Assembly: GCA_022393335.1 (NCBI GenBank)
Contig: JAJEKB010019969.1
Coordinates: forward strand, 119,772 to 183,771
Direction of reading: 5' to 3'
DNA: 64,000 bases
Origin: Macrotrachela quadricornifera
Taxonomy: Eukaryota > Rotifera > Eurotatoria > Philodinida > Philodinidae
Shown here: positions 33,264-44,200 of the stretch, piece by piece
Position numbering within the stretch: position 1 is the stretch's first letter
Layout of the letters: every line of letters starts with the position of its first letter
Notes under the pieces: generated by a model
What the model was told of the DNA's origin: nothing
Databases searched by the model: none
The model's input: only the letters and a program-made list of their open reading frames with translations
Program-made: the position numbers and the translations under genes

Positions 33264-34217
33264 TCAAGCATTCGTAGGTGCTGCGACATATTCTTCTGAT
33301 CTTTTGCAACAACAAAAACAGCCGCAGATACAAGCCACAATTAGAGATATAACTGAGATGTAAACAATCCAAACTGAGTATGATGACGTATAATCAGAAT
33401 GAGGTGTTGCAAATGTGTACTGTTCGATCACTCGGTTTAATACCCTGTTGAGTCGATTCCTAAAGCGTATTTTATCGATAATGTCTTTGATAACATCCAA
33501 TAAACGTTCCATTTCCAGCAAAACGCGAATAAGTACGCATTTGCTATTGCATTTATCTGATGTACAAAAGTATTCAACGTACTCAATTTCCACCTCTTCA
33601 AAGTTGATACTTCGAAGTTTCATATAGAATTCGCTAGGTAATGTGGAGTCGTTAGTTATGCAACCTGTATTCATAATGTTATTGCTCGAAATCATATCAT
33701 ACTGGACAGCACATACACCATTCAAACATTCGATCACTTTGCCTGCTTCATCACATTTTTTTAACGGAAATATCGATGTTAGAAAATAAGTGATTTTGTT
33801 TTGAAAATCTATGTGATTTATACCATCTAATTTGTAGAACCATTTCTCGATGAAAACTCGATCACACATGTCCTCTGATGAACATACATAGTCAATATAA
33901 CTAACAATTGAATCATTTTTCGTGATCAATGGATACCATACTTCGATACTGAAGTAGTCACTAGTGTAATTAGTAACCTTACCAAATTCGATCGTTATAT
34001 TACCATTTATTTGATCATAATCAATGTGTATTGTAATATGACATACATTGCTCTTCACAAATGAATAAATTGCATTGTTACTCAGTTTCTGTAGTATAAT
34101 TGATTCCTTGCTTGCTTGAAATTCACTTTGGGCAACTATAATTGAACTGTTTTTGATACACTTGAGACCGTATACATCTGGTAGATGCGCTAGAATGAGT
34201 AGAATAATAATGAACAT
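33264..34217 (-). CDS. Secreted-then-anchored cysteine-rich protein, possibly Ly6/uPAR-like
   Basis: A 317-aa protein with an N-terminal signal peptide (1-17, cleavage likely after VYG). An ectodomain of about 260 residues follows, with several sequons (for example N23, N73, N83) and about a dozen cysteines. One TM segment (about 282-304) is followed by a short cysteine-rich cytoplasmic tail (CGCFCCCKRS), a likely palmitoylation site. Two similar motifs, DYVCSSEDMCDR (109-120) and EYFCTSDKCN (215-224), recall the closing C..DxCN of three-finger Ly6/uPAR domains, so there may be two diverged domains; this is a tentative reading. Role would be at the cell surface; partner unknown. It stands alone between a transposon remnant and repeats. 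The start is fixed by the signal peptide. Confidence 0.75.
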   Translation of the reverse strand: MFIIILLILAHLPDVYGLKCIKNSSIIVAQSEFQASKESIILQKLSNNAIYSFVKSNVCHITIHIDYDQINGNITIEFGKVTNYTSDYFSIEVWYPLITKNDSIVSYIDYVCSSEDMCDRVFIEKWFYKLDGINHIDFQNKITYFLTSIFPLKKCDEAGKVIECLNGVCAVQYDMISSNNIMNTGCITNDSTLPSEFYMKLRSINFEEVEIEYVEYFCTSDKCNSKCVLIRVLLEMERLLDVIKDIIDKIRFRNRLNRVLNRVIEQYTFATPHSDYTSSYSVWIVYISVISLIVACICGCFCCCKRSEEYVAAPTNA

Positions 34218-34979
34218 GTCGAAGACTATCTTATACTGGTATGTATTCGTAATGGTGGTTTGATAATCAGTGGTATACTTTATACTGAAATGAAAAAGAG
34301 TAAAAATGGTACAAAAAAATAAATTTATTTCATAAAGCCAACTAAGTGTATATGTTAAACATGATTAAACATATAAAAATCTACTGGTAATATTTTATGA
34401 TTGATTGTGTTGCATGTATAATAACATATTATTATGAGAACGATGAATTCCAGTTTCGTCGTGAAGATGAATTTCATCAAAAGAATTAAGTGATCGAAAA
34501 TGAACCGTGAGAGTATGGGGTACGAGTGTGTGTAAGGGTGAAATCTGACATGATACGATAGACTAATTATCTAAAGTACAATTATTGTATATGAGATCGA
34601 TTATTTCATTTTTTCGGTGAAAATGGACTAATTCCAATAGACTATGGGAGTTAGATTAAGAGATGATTCATACAACACAATAATATACTTGGAAAAACCT
34701 TTGTGAGATTGCTTCGGATTGATTCACAAAAGGATTAGGTGTTCTATTGCACTGAAAGCAGTTTGAAAATAATAAAATCCATTTTATTATAGATCATTAC
34801 TCTCTCAATCTTTTAATACTAAATATGTGAAACAGGATATTATATAGTAAAATAAAACATTTTAAGAACAAATGAAATTTTTGAGTAGAAGAAGAACTCT
34901 TGTACTTACCAGCTCTATATATACATTACGGAAAAAGTGAAAATTCATTCATGAGAAATGTGGACATCTTTAGAAACAA
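34218..34979. other. Intergenic, upstream of the anchored protein gene
   Basis: AT-rich with no recognisable gene. It must contain the promoter for the minus-strand gene ending at 33264. Confidence 0.4.
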
Positions 34980-36660
34980 GTAACGAGGCACAATTACTGC
35001 TGACCATCTACTGAAAGGATGTGATCTGATCGGTCACCACACTTAAGATAAGATAACGACTTGTTTTAACTCATGAGTCGAATCATTTAGACAGTTCTCA
35101 AAAACTCTATTACCTTTACTCATTTCAGTTATTCTAAGCCCCTCAACCTAACATCTAGTCGTTGACGTGTGTGACCTGCTTTTCTATTTTCTCATAACTG
35201 AGCTGAGAATTTTACGATATATGAAGACTAAGACGCTCATAAGGCATCGGTTTGTAATTAAACATTTACAAAATTTACATAGCAGTGTGTGGTTTTTAGC
35301 ATAGCTTTAAATCTCTCCTTTATTTTCAGTAGAAATGATAACCTTTTGGATTCGTTCTTAAATGGAATCAATCGAGTTCCTTCGAAAAATGGCTCAAACT
35401 ACATAAGGCTCTTTCAAAGCTATACTCCGAAGTAACTTACTAAACTACTGCCTAGTCGTTCGTCACACCTCCACTATCTCTTACACTTTTGATTCATTCT
35501 CTCTCTCTCTCTAAAAGCAATGACTCTCTCAATATAATTCCGAAAAACAAGTTCAAAACGCGAACTACTATTATTATTTTGTGAGTCGCTAGGAATTGAG
35601 CATATTCATCTAGAACAGTGCTTCACATAGTTGGAAGGTTACTTATATGAATGACGTTTAGGAAGATCCAACAAGTAGCGCTCATTTACTGGATTCGTTA
35701 ACCCTTTTTTGAAAGAATTACAATAGTGTTCAGAATATTTATATACATTGAATAACAAGTAACGTCACGTAGTCGTCGCTAAACTCTTTAGTCAAACCAG
35801 TGCTTTTTGAATGAAACTCAATAACTTTGTATGATTCTGAATTAGAATTTATTTACTTCTGCGTAATAAAAATTTATTTTGAGTCTCGTGATAATTTATA
35901 ATTGAGAGCTATTTAAATCTCATCAATGACTATTGGCATAAACGACTTTTAGCTTTCTTATAAATAGTATTAATTGAGCAGCATAGATCTTTATATGTAG
36001 AATAATTATTCTAATAATTAGCTGATCGGCCGTTTCTTTTATAAAGGTTTGAGTGATCAAAATAAGACTGTTCTATATGTCCAGTAGATATTAATCTTCC
36101 TAGATCGAATTATTTGTGACGAAAATGTTGATAAAATTCATAAATGACTTGTAACACAGTGCAACTAACGCTAACTCTCTAGTGAAAGGATCCAATCAGA
36201 TCAATCATCACGCTTCATGCGCGATGAAGATTTCTTTAGTTCATCAATCGAATCAATCGATAATTCCTCAAAAAGCTTTTAGTCTTACTCATTTTACTTA
36301 CCATAAGCTTTTGAAACTAACCTCTAGTCGCTTCTATCCAAGCCTTCACTGTGTCGTCCACTTTTGGTTTACTTTCGAAGCGAATAAATGGGTTTCATTT
36401 CATTCGATCTCTCCAATAACAATGACTTTCTATCAATACGATTCTCAAAAAGAAATTTAAACGGTGGAATATTATTTCATAAATTGCTTGGAATACAGCC
36501 TTTTTGTGATGTTATTTATATAGTTGATGTCTATAAAGATCCAACAGTGAGATCGCAATCAATTATTTATATTTTACCCGCATATTTCTGCTAAAAATCT
36601 GTCGAAGGATGTAACGTGTAGTCGTCGACAACGCAAAGACGTTTAATCAAAAATAATCAC
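34980..36660. repeat. Old imperfect duplication
   Basis: Blocks of the first half recur in the second in the same order: CTACTGAAAGGATGTGATCT near 35010 and CTAGTGAAAGGATCCAATCA near 36178; TTACTCATTTCAG (35118) and TTACTCATTTTAC (36285); AACCTAACATCTAGTCG (35146) and AAACTAACCTCTAGTCG (36314); AAGATCCAACA (35660 and 36537); GTAACG.. GTAGTCGTCG (35757 and 36612). Offsets of about 0.85-1.17 kb show large indels. The reading frames here are chance. Confidence 0.6.
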
Positions 36661-37329
36661 ACATTCGTGCCTCTCCTTCCGATTACTTCAACCACAGTTT
36701 CCATAATGCTACCATTCGTAAACCTTAAAACCCAAACTCTTAAACGAGTCTGAAGATACACATCACAACCACGAACATCCTACGATTTTATCTTTAATCA
36801 AGATTCCAAAACAAAGAAATACCAAGGTGAAACAAGCATGATCATAGACGATCGCATATCTCCCTAACCGTATACGGAAAAATATTTTTTTGTATAATTA
36901 TAAGAATTACGTTGTGAAGATTAATAATGACACTATATTCCAGTAGCTATTTTTTACTTTCTGTGTACATCTAGCTCTTGTCTACGAATTCAATAATGAA
37001 TACTATTTAGGTTAGATTCTATTTGAATAGTTAACATATTATTGATGCAGCTAAACAGCGAAACTTTTGTAAAGAATTAGAATCGTATTGGTATATGATG
37101 AAAAGAATAAAACGATGTGAAGAATGAAAAATTTATTTCATAACCGAACCAAAAGAGTTGATGGGGAATTATATTTTGCGGCAAATTCAATTTTTTCAGT
37201 AAATTTCAGTGAAAATAAAATCAAAGTCTATGCATACGACAATCAAAAACATATGCGATCTAACAAGCTGGTGACGAAATTCTCTTCGTTTGTAGGTGAC
37301 TACTATAAAAAATGTTTCTAAAGCCATAC
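36661..37329. other. Intergenic
   Basis: AT-rich spacer with no recognised gene or repeat. Confidence 0.4.
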
Positions 37330-38525
37330 AGTGGTCTAGGTGTACGACCACATAACCCTAATATATTACACTATTGTAGTGGTATATTCCTGCATCTTAA
37401 ATAAAGTATACAAGAATAGATTGATTATAATTCATCCAAAAGCAATGCCATATTTTGGTTTCGCAATGTATGCAGCATGCGGTCTACACCGTCTAAAAAT
37501 TTATGTCGTTTTTGCGCTCTATGCAGTCTTGCAGGCTATGAGGTTTTACGATCACTACCGTCTATAGGGTCTTGCGGTCTATGCGGTCTTGCCGTCTATG
37601 CGGTCTTGCGGTCTATGCGGTCTATGCGGTCTTCCCGTCTATGGGGTCTTGCGGTCTAGTGCAGTCTATTCAATATTGCGAACGAGAATATCAACGATGC
37701 GTGATTCTAACATTCGGCTAGTTTTCAGTTCAAAGTTAACAAAACCGATATGGAAATTGTTCTGTTTGTAGAGTTGAAAGTTCAAAAAACGTAATTACTC
37801 CTAGAACTACCGTCCTTTTTTACTATACATGTAACACTTGACACTTGAATTCGACTATCCAACTATTCAAGTATTGACTTATTCAACTACTCAGTTTTTA
37901 CACAATCCTCCAAATACAGTGATCCTTCTCCCGCTCTGTCGCACCCTATCGCAGGCACTTCCCACTCTCGCTCCGTGGCACCCTATCGCACGCACTCCCC
38001 ACTCTCGCTCCGTGGCACCCTCATTCAAGCGCTCGTCTCTCGCGCTCGGTGGCACCCTCACCCAGGAGCTCGCCTCTCGCGCTCCATGACACCCTCACCC
38101 AGGCGCTCGCCTCTCGCGCTCCGTGACACCCTCATCCAGGCGCTCGTCTCTCGCGCTCCATGACACCCTCACCCAGGCACTCACCTCTCGCGCTCCATGA
38201 CACCCTCATCCAGGCGCTCGCCTCTCGTGCTCTCATACTTGAATAGTTGAATTCAAGTTATAAGTATTACATGTATGCATAGACCGCAAAACCGCATAGA
38301 CCGCGAAACCGCATAGACCGCAAGACCGCAAAGACCGCAAGACCGCATAGACCGCAAAACCTCATAGACCGCAAGACCGCATAGACCGCAAAACCGCATA
38401 GACCGCAAGACCGCATAGACCGCAAGACCGCAAGACCGCAAGACCACATAGACCGCAAAACCGTATAGACCGCAAGACCACATAGACCGCAAGACCGCAT
38501 AGACCGCAAGACTGCCCTAGACCAC
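37330..38525. mobile_element. 1.2-kb element with inverted GC-rich word arrays
   Basis: GTGGTCTAGG at about 37331-37340 and its inverse CCTAGACCAC at about 38516-38525 mark the ends. Inside, 37480-37670 is built of GCGGTCTATGCGGTCTTGCGG words and 38278-38515 of the reverse complement (CATAGACCGCAAGACCGC), so the arrays face each other. A separate 37-bp minisatellite lies between them. No coding capacity; open frames through the arrays are repeat artefacts. No target-site duplication recognised. Same architecture as the elements at 19.4 and 29.2 kb but with different words. Confidence 0.72.
37930..38235 (+). repeat. 37-bp minisatellite
   Basis: About eight copies of a unit GCTCCRTGACACCCTCAYCC + AGGCGCTCGCCTCTCGC. 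Strongly GC-rich against the AT-rich surroundings. Early copies are more diverged (GTGGCACCCTATCGCACGCA). Confidence 0.85.
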
Positions 38526-39859
38526 CCTAAACCACAATATCTCTATTTTGCTAATAGCCGTTGGATGATTTCACCATAAATTAATTTGTTTTTTTAAGAA
38601 ATGATTTTGTCACAAATTAATTCATTTTTTAAAGAAAGGAATTTGTCACAAAATCTAATTCCCCATCATATGAACCAAAATCCAAATAAAAAAAATGTAA
38701 GCACAATACCGAAAACATACACAACAACAGAACAATATATATCTACCGTTTGCAATGCCTTCTTTCATGCTTACATCGCGTTCCAACACAGCCTCTCCCA
38801 TTCAAAATCAGAGACGAACAACAAAATATGTGAGAGGTGGCAAAAGATATATGAGGACAATATGAATAAAACCAAACAAATATGAGAGAAAAGGATACAT
38901 CATGGTCAATAGCCATGGCAGACAAAGAAATAGAAAGGTTTGTAATATTGAGAAAATAGACAGCTGTAATATGCGACGCTAATGATAGAAGAAAGCATAA
39001 CAACATATTCTTTTGTCTGGAAAACGATCATTATATAAATTAATACGAAGTGCATGATTACAACTTCCATATTCTTAAACAAATAGAAAGGAACAAAAAT
39101 CCATTTTTGTCGTCGACAATATTTTTTGCCATTTATAACAAGCATTTCTCTCATTGAATGACAATCTATCTATTGATGTATGTGGGTGTTAATGGATAAA
39201 ACATGATTAAATAATCAGAAAAAGATAAGATAGAAGGATCGACGCATCTGAATTTTAATATCCACATACTTTCAGAGAATATCATTCGTATAGTTTTCCA
39301 TCAATTAATGTACGAACACACATCCGCAATCTTCATTTTGATGTACTTTTAAATATGTCTTATGATTCCTGATAGTAAAAGATAATATATACTAGCATTC
39401 TTAACTTATATGCAGATATCAATCTTTGGTTTGATATTACCTATTCATGGATATGATCAGAATTTTTGTTTTATTAGCGTTTAAAGATTTTCGAAAATGG
39501 TGTATGTCGTTCTGATCTGTTCATAGGATTTGCTTCTATATTATAACTTACCAGAATAACGAAATAAAATTTCAATTAAAAAGATATTATTACCAGGCGT
39601 TAATCCTATCATAACCAGTGTTGTTATTTTACAGTTTAAAAGCAAATGAATAAAGAAGCAGCAAATAACACAAATTTTTTCGGTCTTGGAATGATAAAGC
39701 TGAAGATGTTCAACGAGAGCAATCAAACTGTAGATTATGAAGATGTTGCCTTTTTTACATTCAAAATTTTATTCAGTAGAATGTTAAAACCTGACATTTT
39801 GACTAGTTATGAAATATTTGCGATGTTTTACAATTTGATGATATTCTATTATTTTATTC
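38526..39859. other. Intergenic
   Basis: AT-rich. A few short frames (for example 38601-38885 and 39646-39867) show no domain or conservation and are not called. The upstream part of the GPCR pseudogene may reach into the last few hundred bases but is not recognisable. Confidence 0.4.
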
Positions 39860-40935
39860 GATTATGAGAATTGCGAGCAAAACGACACCATCATGTGTAA
39901 GTAATGTATTCACTGGCTATTTGCTTATAGTTTTCTTTATTCATCGAGTTTTTCGACTATGCAACAGAGATGTCCATCGCGGCTGAGAGTCTGCCGCTGC
40001 CGCGCCGCGACGATAATCAACAAAAAGCTACCGCGCCGCTGCCGCGACGCGATGATAGTCAAAAAAGAGCTACCGCGCCGCTGCCGCGACGCGGTGTTAA
40101 AAAAGCTTACCGCTGCCGCGCCGCGCCGCGACGTGACACTAAAAAAGCTTGCCGCTACCGCGCCGCTGCCGCGATGGTATTTTTAAAAATCTCTCGATTT
40201 TCAAGGCTGTGACTGGTTTAAACTAGAGCTACTGTCGCTAATCGCTCAGGTTCGTCAAGTCTTATAGTGCAGCAGACATCAATGTCAAGATTATCTGGAA
40301 ATTCATGAGTTTTTCAAATTTTTTTCTAGAAAAGCTGCCGCGACGCGTCGTTAAAAAACTAACCGCTGCCGCACCGCGCCGCGACGGTATTATTAAAATT
40401 GCTACCGCGCCGCTGCCGCGCCGCGATGGTTTTTGTAAAAACTCTGCCGCTGCCGCTGCCGCGACCGCCACGGCGGCAGCGGCGCGGCAGCGGTAGCGGC
40501 AGCGGCAGCGCCGCGATGGACATCTCTGCTATGCAATGATATATTCTCCTTTATCACAAAGATCTGATGAATACACGTGTCAAACATTATATTCCTATTC
40601 TTATTCCAGTTCTAATCGTTTTCACATGATATTTTGGTTTTATTCAATTTTATCCATATCAATAACAATTCGATTATACTCAAACATAATGTCGAGGTAC
40701 CTGTTATTCATATGTAGGAATAATTAATACTGTTGATTGGATCATTAGCTTGTTTATACCTATTATACTTACAGTTATTTTGAACATTCTTCTTATTGTG
40801 CGAGTAGTTTATCAAAAATACAAAATTCAACATGCTAATGCCTGGCGCCCTACTCGTAAGTTTACAGTTCAACTTCTATTAATTTCTTTTCTTTTTCTGT
40901 CAATTTACAATAGAAGCGAAGAAATTATGCTGTTT
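39860..40935 (+). pseudogene. GPCR pseudogene interrupted by a hAT-type element
   Basis: On the left of the insertion, translation around 39868-39890 reads AKRHHHV, at the TM3-end position of the receptor at 3798-4793 (FERHIFIF). On the right, 40547-40690 reads LYHKDLMNTRVKHYIPILIP and FGFIQFYPY, matching its loop 2/TM4 region. 40750-40920 reads FIPIILTVILNILLIVRVVYQ, then RPTRKFTVQLLLISFLFLS, matching TM5, loop 3 and TM6. At least one stop and frameshifts are present and TM7 is missing. The 564-bp element at 39965-40528 lies within it, so the receptor was broken by insertion or was already dead when hit. Confidence 0.68.
39965..40528. mobile_element. hAT-superfamily non-autonomous element, 564 bp
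   Basis: The target-site duplication CTATGCAA is perfect on both sides (39957-39964 and 40529-40536). Terminal inverted repeats are the 19-bp CAGAGATGTCCATCGCGGC and its exact inverse. An 8-bp TSD and CAGAG ends are the hAT signature. The interior is dense in GCCGCTGCCGCGCCGCGACG-type words, direct on the left and mostly inverted on the far right, very CpG-rich. No coding capacity. Identical TIRs and TSD suggest a recent insertion. Confidence 0.92.
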
Positions 40936-41750
40936 TAATAATAGAGTTCGACCAGTGGAACCTCAACCAGCTGTAAAAAGAACAGCTTCCACCCGATGGT
41001 AACAACGGGTGCATTGAACAAACAAACTAATTAATTTTGTAGTTTATTCATTTAGAAAACATTATATTAATATAGTGTTTGCAAAATCAGTGTTCTTTAT
41101 TACAAAAATTCTATAGTACTTTCATTTTCCTTGCTAACAAGGTACCGAAAACTCGTTAATTGATCAAAACTAGCAGCAACAGTTGAATCTTATGGACATC
41201 GGTCAAAGTTACCGGAACAAAAGACACTATTGATATAGGCGTGACCTCTGATCGTAAATTTATATGATACCATTTATTGCTACTCCCATTATTGATGATA
41301 ACTTGTTCAATAACATAACAATCGACAGAATAGGTACCACAATTGGCAACTATACTAACTTTTCACAGGCATTTAATAGTGAAACAATGTAAAATACACT
41401 ACTTTGTTAGTTGCTGTGAAGTCAATACTTATAGTTATCGTATTGTACTATACATGGTCCTGGAACATTTCTGTATAATCAACTTGTGGTTCGAAAGGAC
41501 TTATAGAAGCTTTGTTTTTTGGTACCATTCTAACTGTGATACCGACTTACGGATGGGTGATTCTGCATCGGAACCAGTACCGTAATCTGCAAGTCTGATC
41601 CCCATTTCGATCTCTAGTTACAAAAATTTTGGAATCGTCGCGATTTTTGCTGATATTGTTTTCAAAATAAGATCTTAAATTAATTGATCAAATATTTATT
41701 TGAATAACATTTGAAAAAAGTAATAATGCTAGTGCTTATGACAACAAAAA
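40936..41750. other. Intergenic
   Basis: No gene recognised. Frame 41343-41585 is unconvincing. GGTACC words appear near 41140, 41330 and 41520, too sparse to call a patch. Confidence 0.35.
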
Positions 41751-42381
41751 TACTTAGGTCATAGCAAAAGTACGAGCGGTAATACTTTATACTGTATACT
41801 AGGGTTAAAGTAACTATCTTTCTATGCTATTTGATCATACTTCAAATAATATTGTAATATTAATTATCGATAAAGTCTATTTCGGCTGGTTATGTGCTGA
41901 TTCTATAAAAATGTTTTTTCAGAAGAAAGTAATGCTGTGATTTTAAAGTGCACCAATAGTAAATTTTATAATAAATGAAAGCGTGTCAAAAACGGGATTC
42001 ATCAGTATTAAATAGTAAGAATTCTACAAAACTTCTATATCAAACATAACATATCTTTGAAAACAAGTGCATCTCTTGCTATTTAATACTGATGAATCCC
42101 GTTTTCTACACGCTTTTATTTAGTATAAAATTTACTATTGACGCTCTTTAAAATCACAGCCTTACTTTCTCCTGAAAAAACATTTTTATAGAATCGGCAC
42201 ATAACCAGCCGAAATAGGCCTTATAGATAATTAATATTATAATGTTAGTTAAAGTATGATCAAATAGCATAGAAAAATAGAGTTTTCTATTCCCTATCAG
42301 ACTGTAAAGAAAGAAAGTTACTTTAACCCTACCATACGGTATTAAAGTATTATCGCCCGTACCTTTGCTATGCCTTAAGTA
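41751..42381. mobile_element. Foldback (long-TIR) element, 631 bp
   Basis: Long imperfect inverted repeats of about 270 bp run from TACTTAGGTCATAGCAAAAG at 41751 inward, and inverted TACTTAAGGCATAGCAAAGG from 42381, separated by a short centre near 42040-42085. Internal landmarks in both arms: GGGTTAAAGTAAC, TATTTCGGCTGGTTATGTGC and AATGAAAGCGTGT. It belongs to the same family as 49016-49815 (both contain AAATGAAAGC, TGTCA, TAAATAGTAAG). Minus-strand open frame across it is not coding. Confidence 0.82.
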
Positions 42382-42629
42382 CATTTCGAAAAACAAACAA
42401 TGCATTGTAGTCATTTTACAGCAACTTTTTTTAGCCAAAATTTACAAAAGTCCAGAAAAATTTGCTATCGTCATTTGGGCGATCGTCGTCGTATTCTTTC
42501 CGAAAATGATCATTTTCGTAACCTTCAACTCATATTATATAAACTATAAAATTTAAATATAGACGATTCCGACACGATCCTACAAATAAATAAAGCTTAT
42601 GGCGATCCGGTTCCGAGCCCAAGAAAATA

Positions 42630-43930
42630 GCACAATTGATAAGAACAAAATGAAGATAATTAAATATTTTATCGCAAAGTTATTTATGGGATGTCCTGTA
42701 TTCTTAGTCACGGTATAGCATACACTCTTCATGCTTGGCTATATGAGAGACATTTGTGATGTGTACATGATGATAAAAAGAGACATCGAAATCTAGATCA
42801 TCCATGTTCTTTTTAAGAGAAATAGTTTATTGTCACAACGTGTTATACTATTCTATCGCATCCTCGATTAAATCGAACTTGTCTCATTTAATTCGGACAA
42901 CTAAAAATATTTTTAATATGAAGTATAGTTTTAAACAATCAGAAAAATGAACAAGTATGTGAAGATTAAGTTGATTTAGAAGAAAATATTAAATTATTTT
43001 GACGTTTCGGTAGTTTAAAATCCCATTTTCAAGAATAGACACAACCACAACCATATCCTATATGTAATTGCTGAATGTCATTTAATTCACATTGTAATAA
43101 ATAAATTAAAACAAAATTGACAAATATAATTAAACAATCAGAAAAATACACAAGTATATGAAGATTATAAATCAACTTAATCTTCACATACTTGTGCATT
43201 TTTTGTGATTGTTTAATTATATTTGTCAATTTTGTTTTAATGTATAACTTTGTCTGAGTTATTTTCCACATATCTGGGAAAATATCCACTTTAAAATAGA
43301 GATTATATGAATCAAATGAACAAGATAGTATGACAGTAGCATTCACTAATAGGCTGAGAAGATATTTAGTAATCTGAATAAAATAAATGCAATGACTCAT
43401 AACATATTTAACTGCATGCCTATAAAAACAGTGAAGGACAACTTTCCATAAAAACAATTGTCAGTCCTAACTTGTAAGAACGATTTTAGACTTTTACACA
43501 TCAATTCTATAAAGGTTCCATCTCCTACAAATGCTTAAGCAGTATATGAAACAATCTAAAACAAATGTCATAAGAACTGTTTCGGTGAATTTTATTGTCT
43601 TTCACGCGAGATGTAGTTTTAAATAAAACATTGGTGTGTTTTTTTGATAAAAAATCTAACTTTGGATGGGGATGAATTGACAACGTATAAAAAACTCACT
43701 CTTATTATTTTGCAGTTCGTAATATAATTCTTTACCATGTGCATAAAAATTAAATATTACCGTTTCTTTTATTAAAACGTCTGTGTATGTTGTCTATGAA
43801 GAATGAAAGAAAAAAAATGTTTGATGTAATATGTAATAGAAAGACAAATATTACATTTTCTTTTTTTTTACAATGTCATGCAGAACAGAAAACGATAAAA
43901 TTATGAGCATTCCTATGACATATCTCGCAG
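42630..43930. repeat. Dispersed repeat, copy B
   Basis: Second copy of the sequence at 27035-28490, same orientation, with a different middle: matching blocks at 42630-42720, 43485-43560 and 43600-43890. The middle here carries the palindrome at 43104-43244, absent from copy A. No coding capacity recognised. Confidence 0.75.
43104..43244. repeat. Near-perfect palindrome, about 140 bp
   Basis: ATTAAAACAAAATTGACAAA to about 43170 is followed by its reverse complement ending TTTGTCAATTTTGTTTTAAT. A third, single-sided copy of the arm lies at about 42934-42982 (AACAATCAGAAAAATGAACAAGTATGTGAAG). Probably a foldback element. Confidence 0.75.
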
Positions 43931-43989
43931 AAAAAAAAGGATGTTGAATCAACTGAATAATTTCCTATGTAAATATTTTTTGCCTCAAA

Positions 43990-44200
43990 ACACGTCTCAA
44001 ACGCGTTTTATTTGCGTGTAGAACGCTAAGAGTGAACGTGTCTAAACACATCTCTAATGAAACAAACAAAGAGTTTAAACGCAATTTATCTTAGAAACGC
44101 ATCTGAACGCGTTCATAGTTTGACCTGCGTTCAAACGCATTTTAGAAAAAACGCGTCCTCATTGAAACATTCGAAGCGTCTAAACGCGTTTCATAAAAGA
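43990..44200. repeat. AACGCG word patch
   Basis: AAACGCGTTT, AACGCATT, GAACGCG and ACGCG words repeat about a dozen times on both strands. It looks like another transposon subterminal patch, but no partner patch or terminal repeat was located. Confidence 0.55.

Noticed and set aside
34980..36660. A coding gene in the duplicated block
   Set aside because: Frames are short, not shared by the two halves, and composition is noncoding.
37838..38163. Frames with repeated ALRDTLIQALVSRAP
   Set aside because: Direct reading of the 37-bp minisatellite; 37 is not a multiple of 3, so no stable repeat frame exists.
37477..38509. Several overlapping long frames with LRSMRSCGLCGLAVYAV-type repeats on both strands
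   Set aside because: They are translations of GCGGTC word arrays in the transposon ends; open in many frames at once because the words lack stops.
39959..40587. Ala/Arg/Pro-rich frames on both strands
   Set aside because: Artefact of GCCGCTGCCGCG words inside the hAT-type element.
42154..42438. 94-codon minus-strand frame
   Set aside because: Lies in the right arm of a foldback element and is mirrored by the left arm.
43029..43457. 142-codon minus-strand frame
   Set aside because: Runs through a 140-bp palindrome; no domain.
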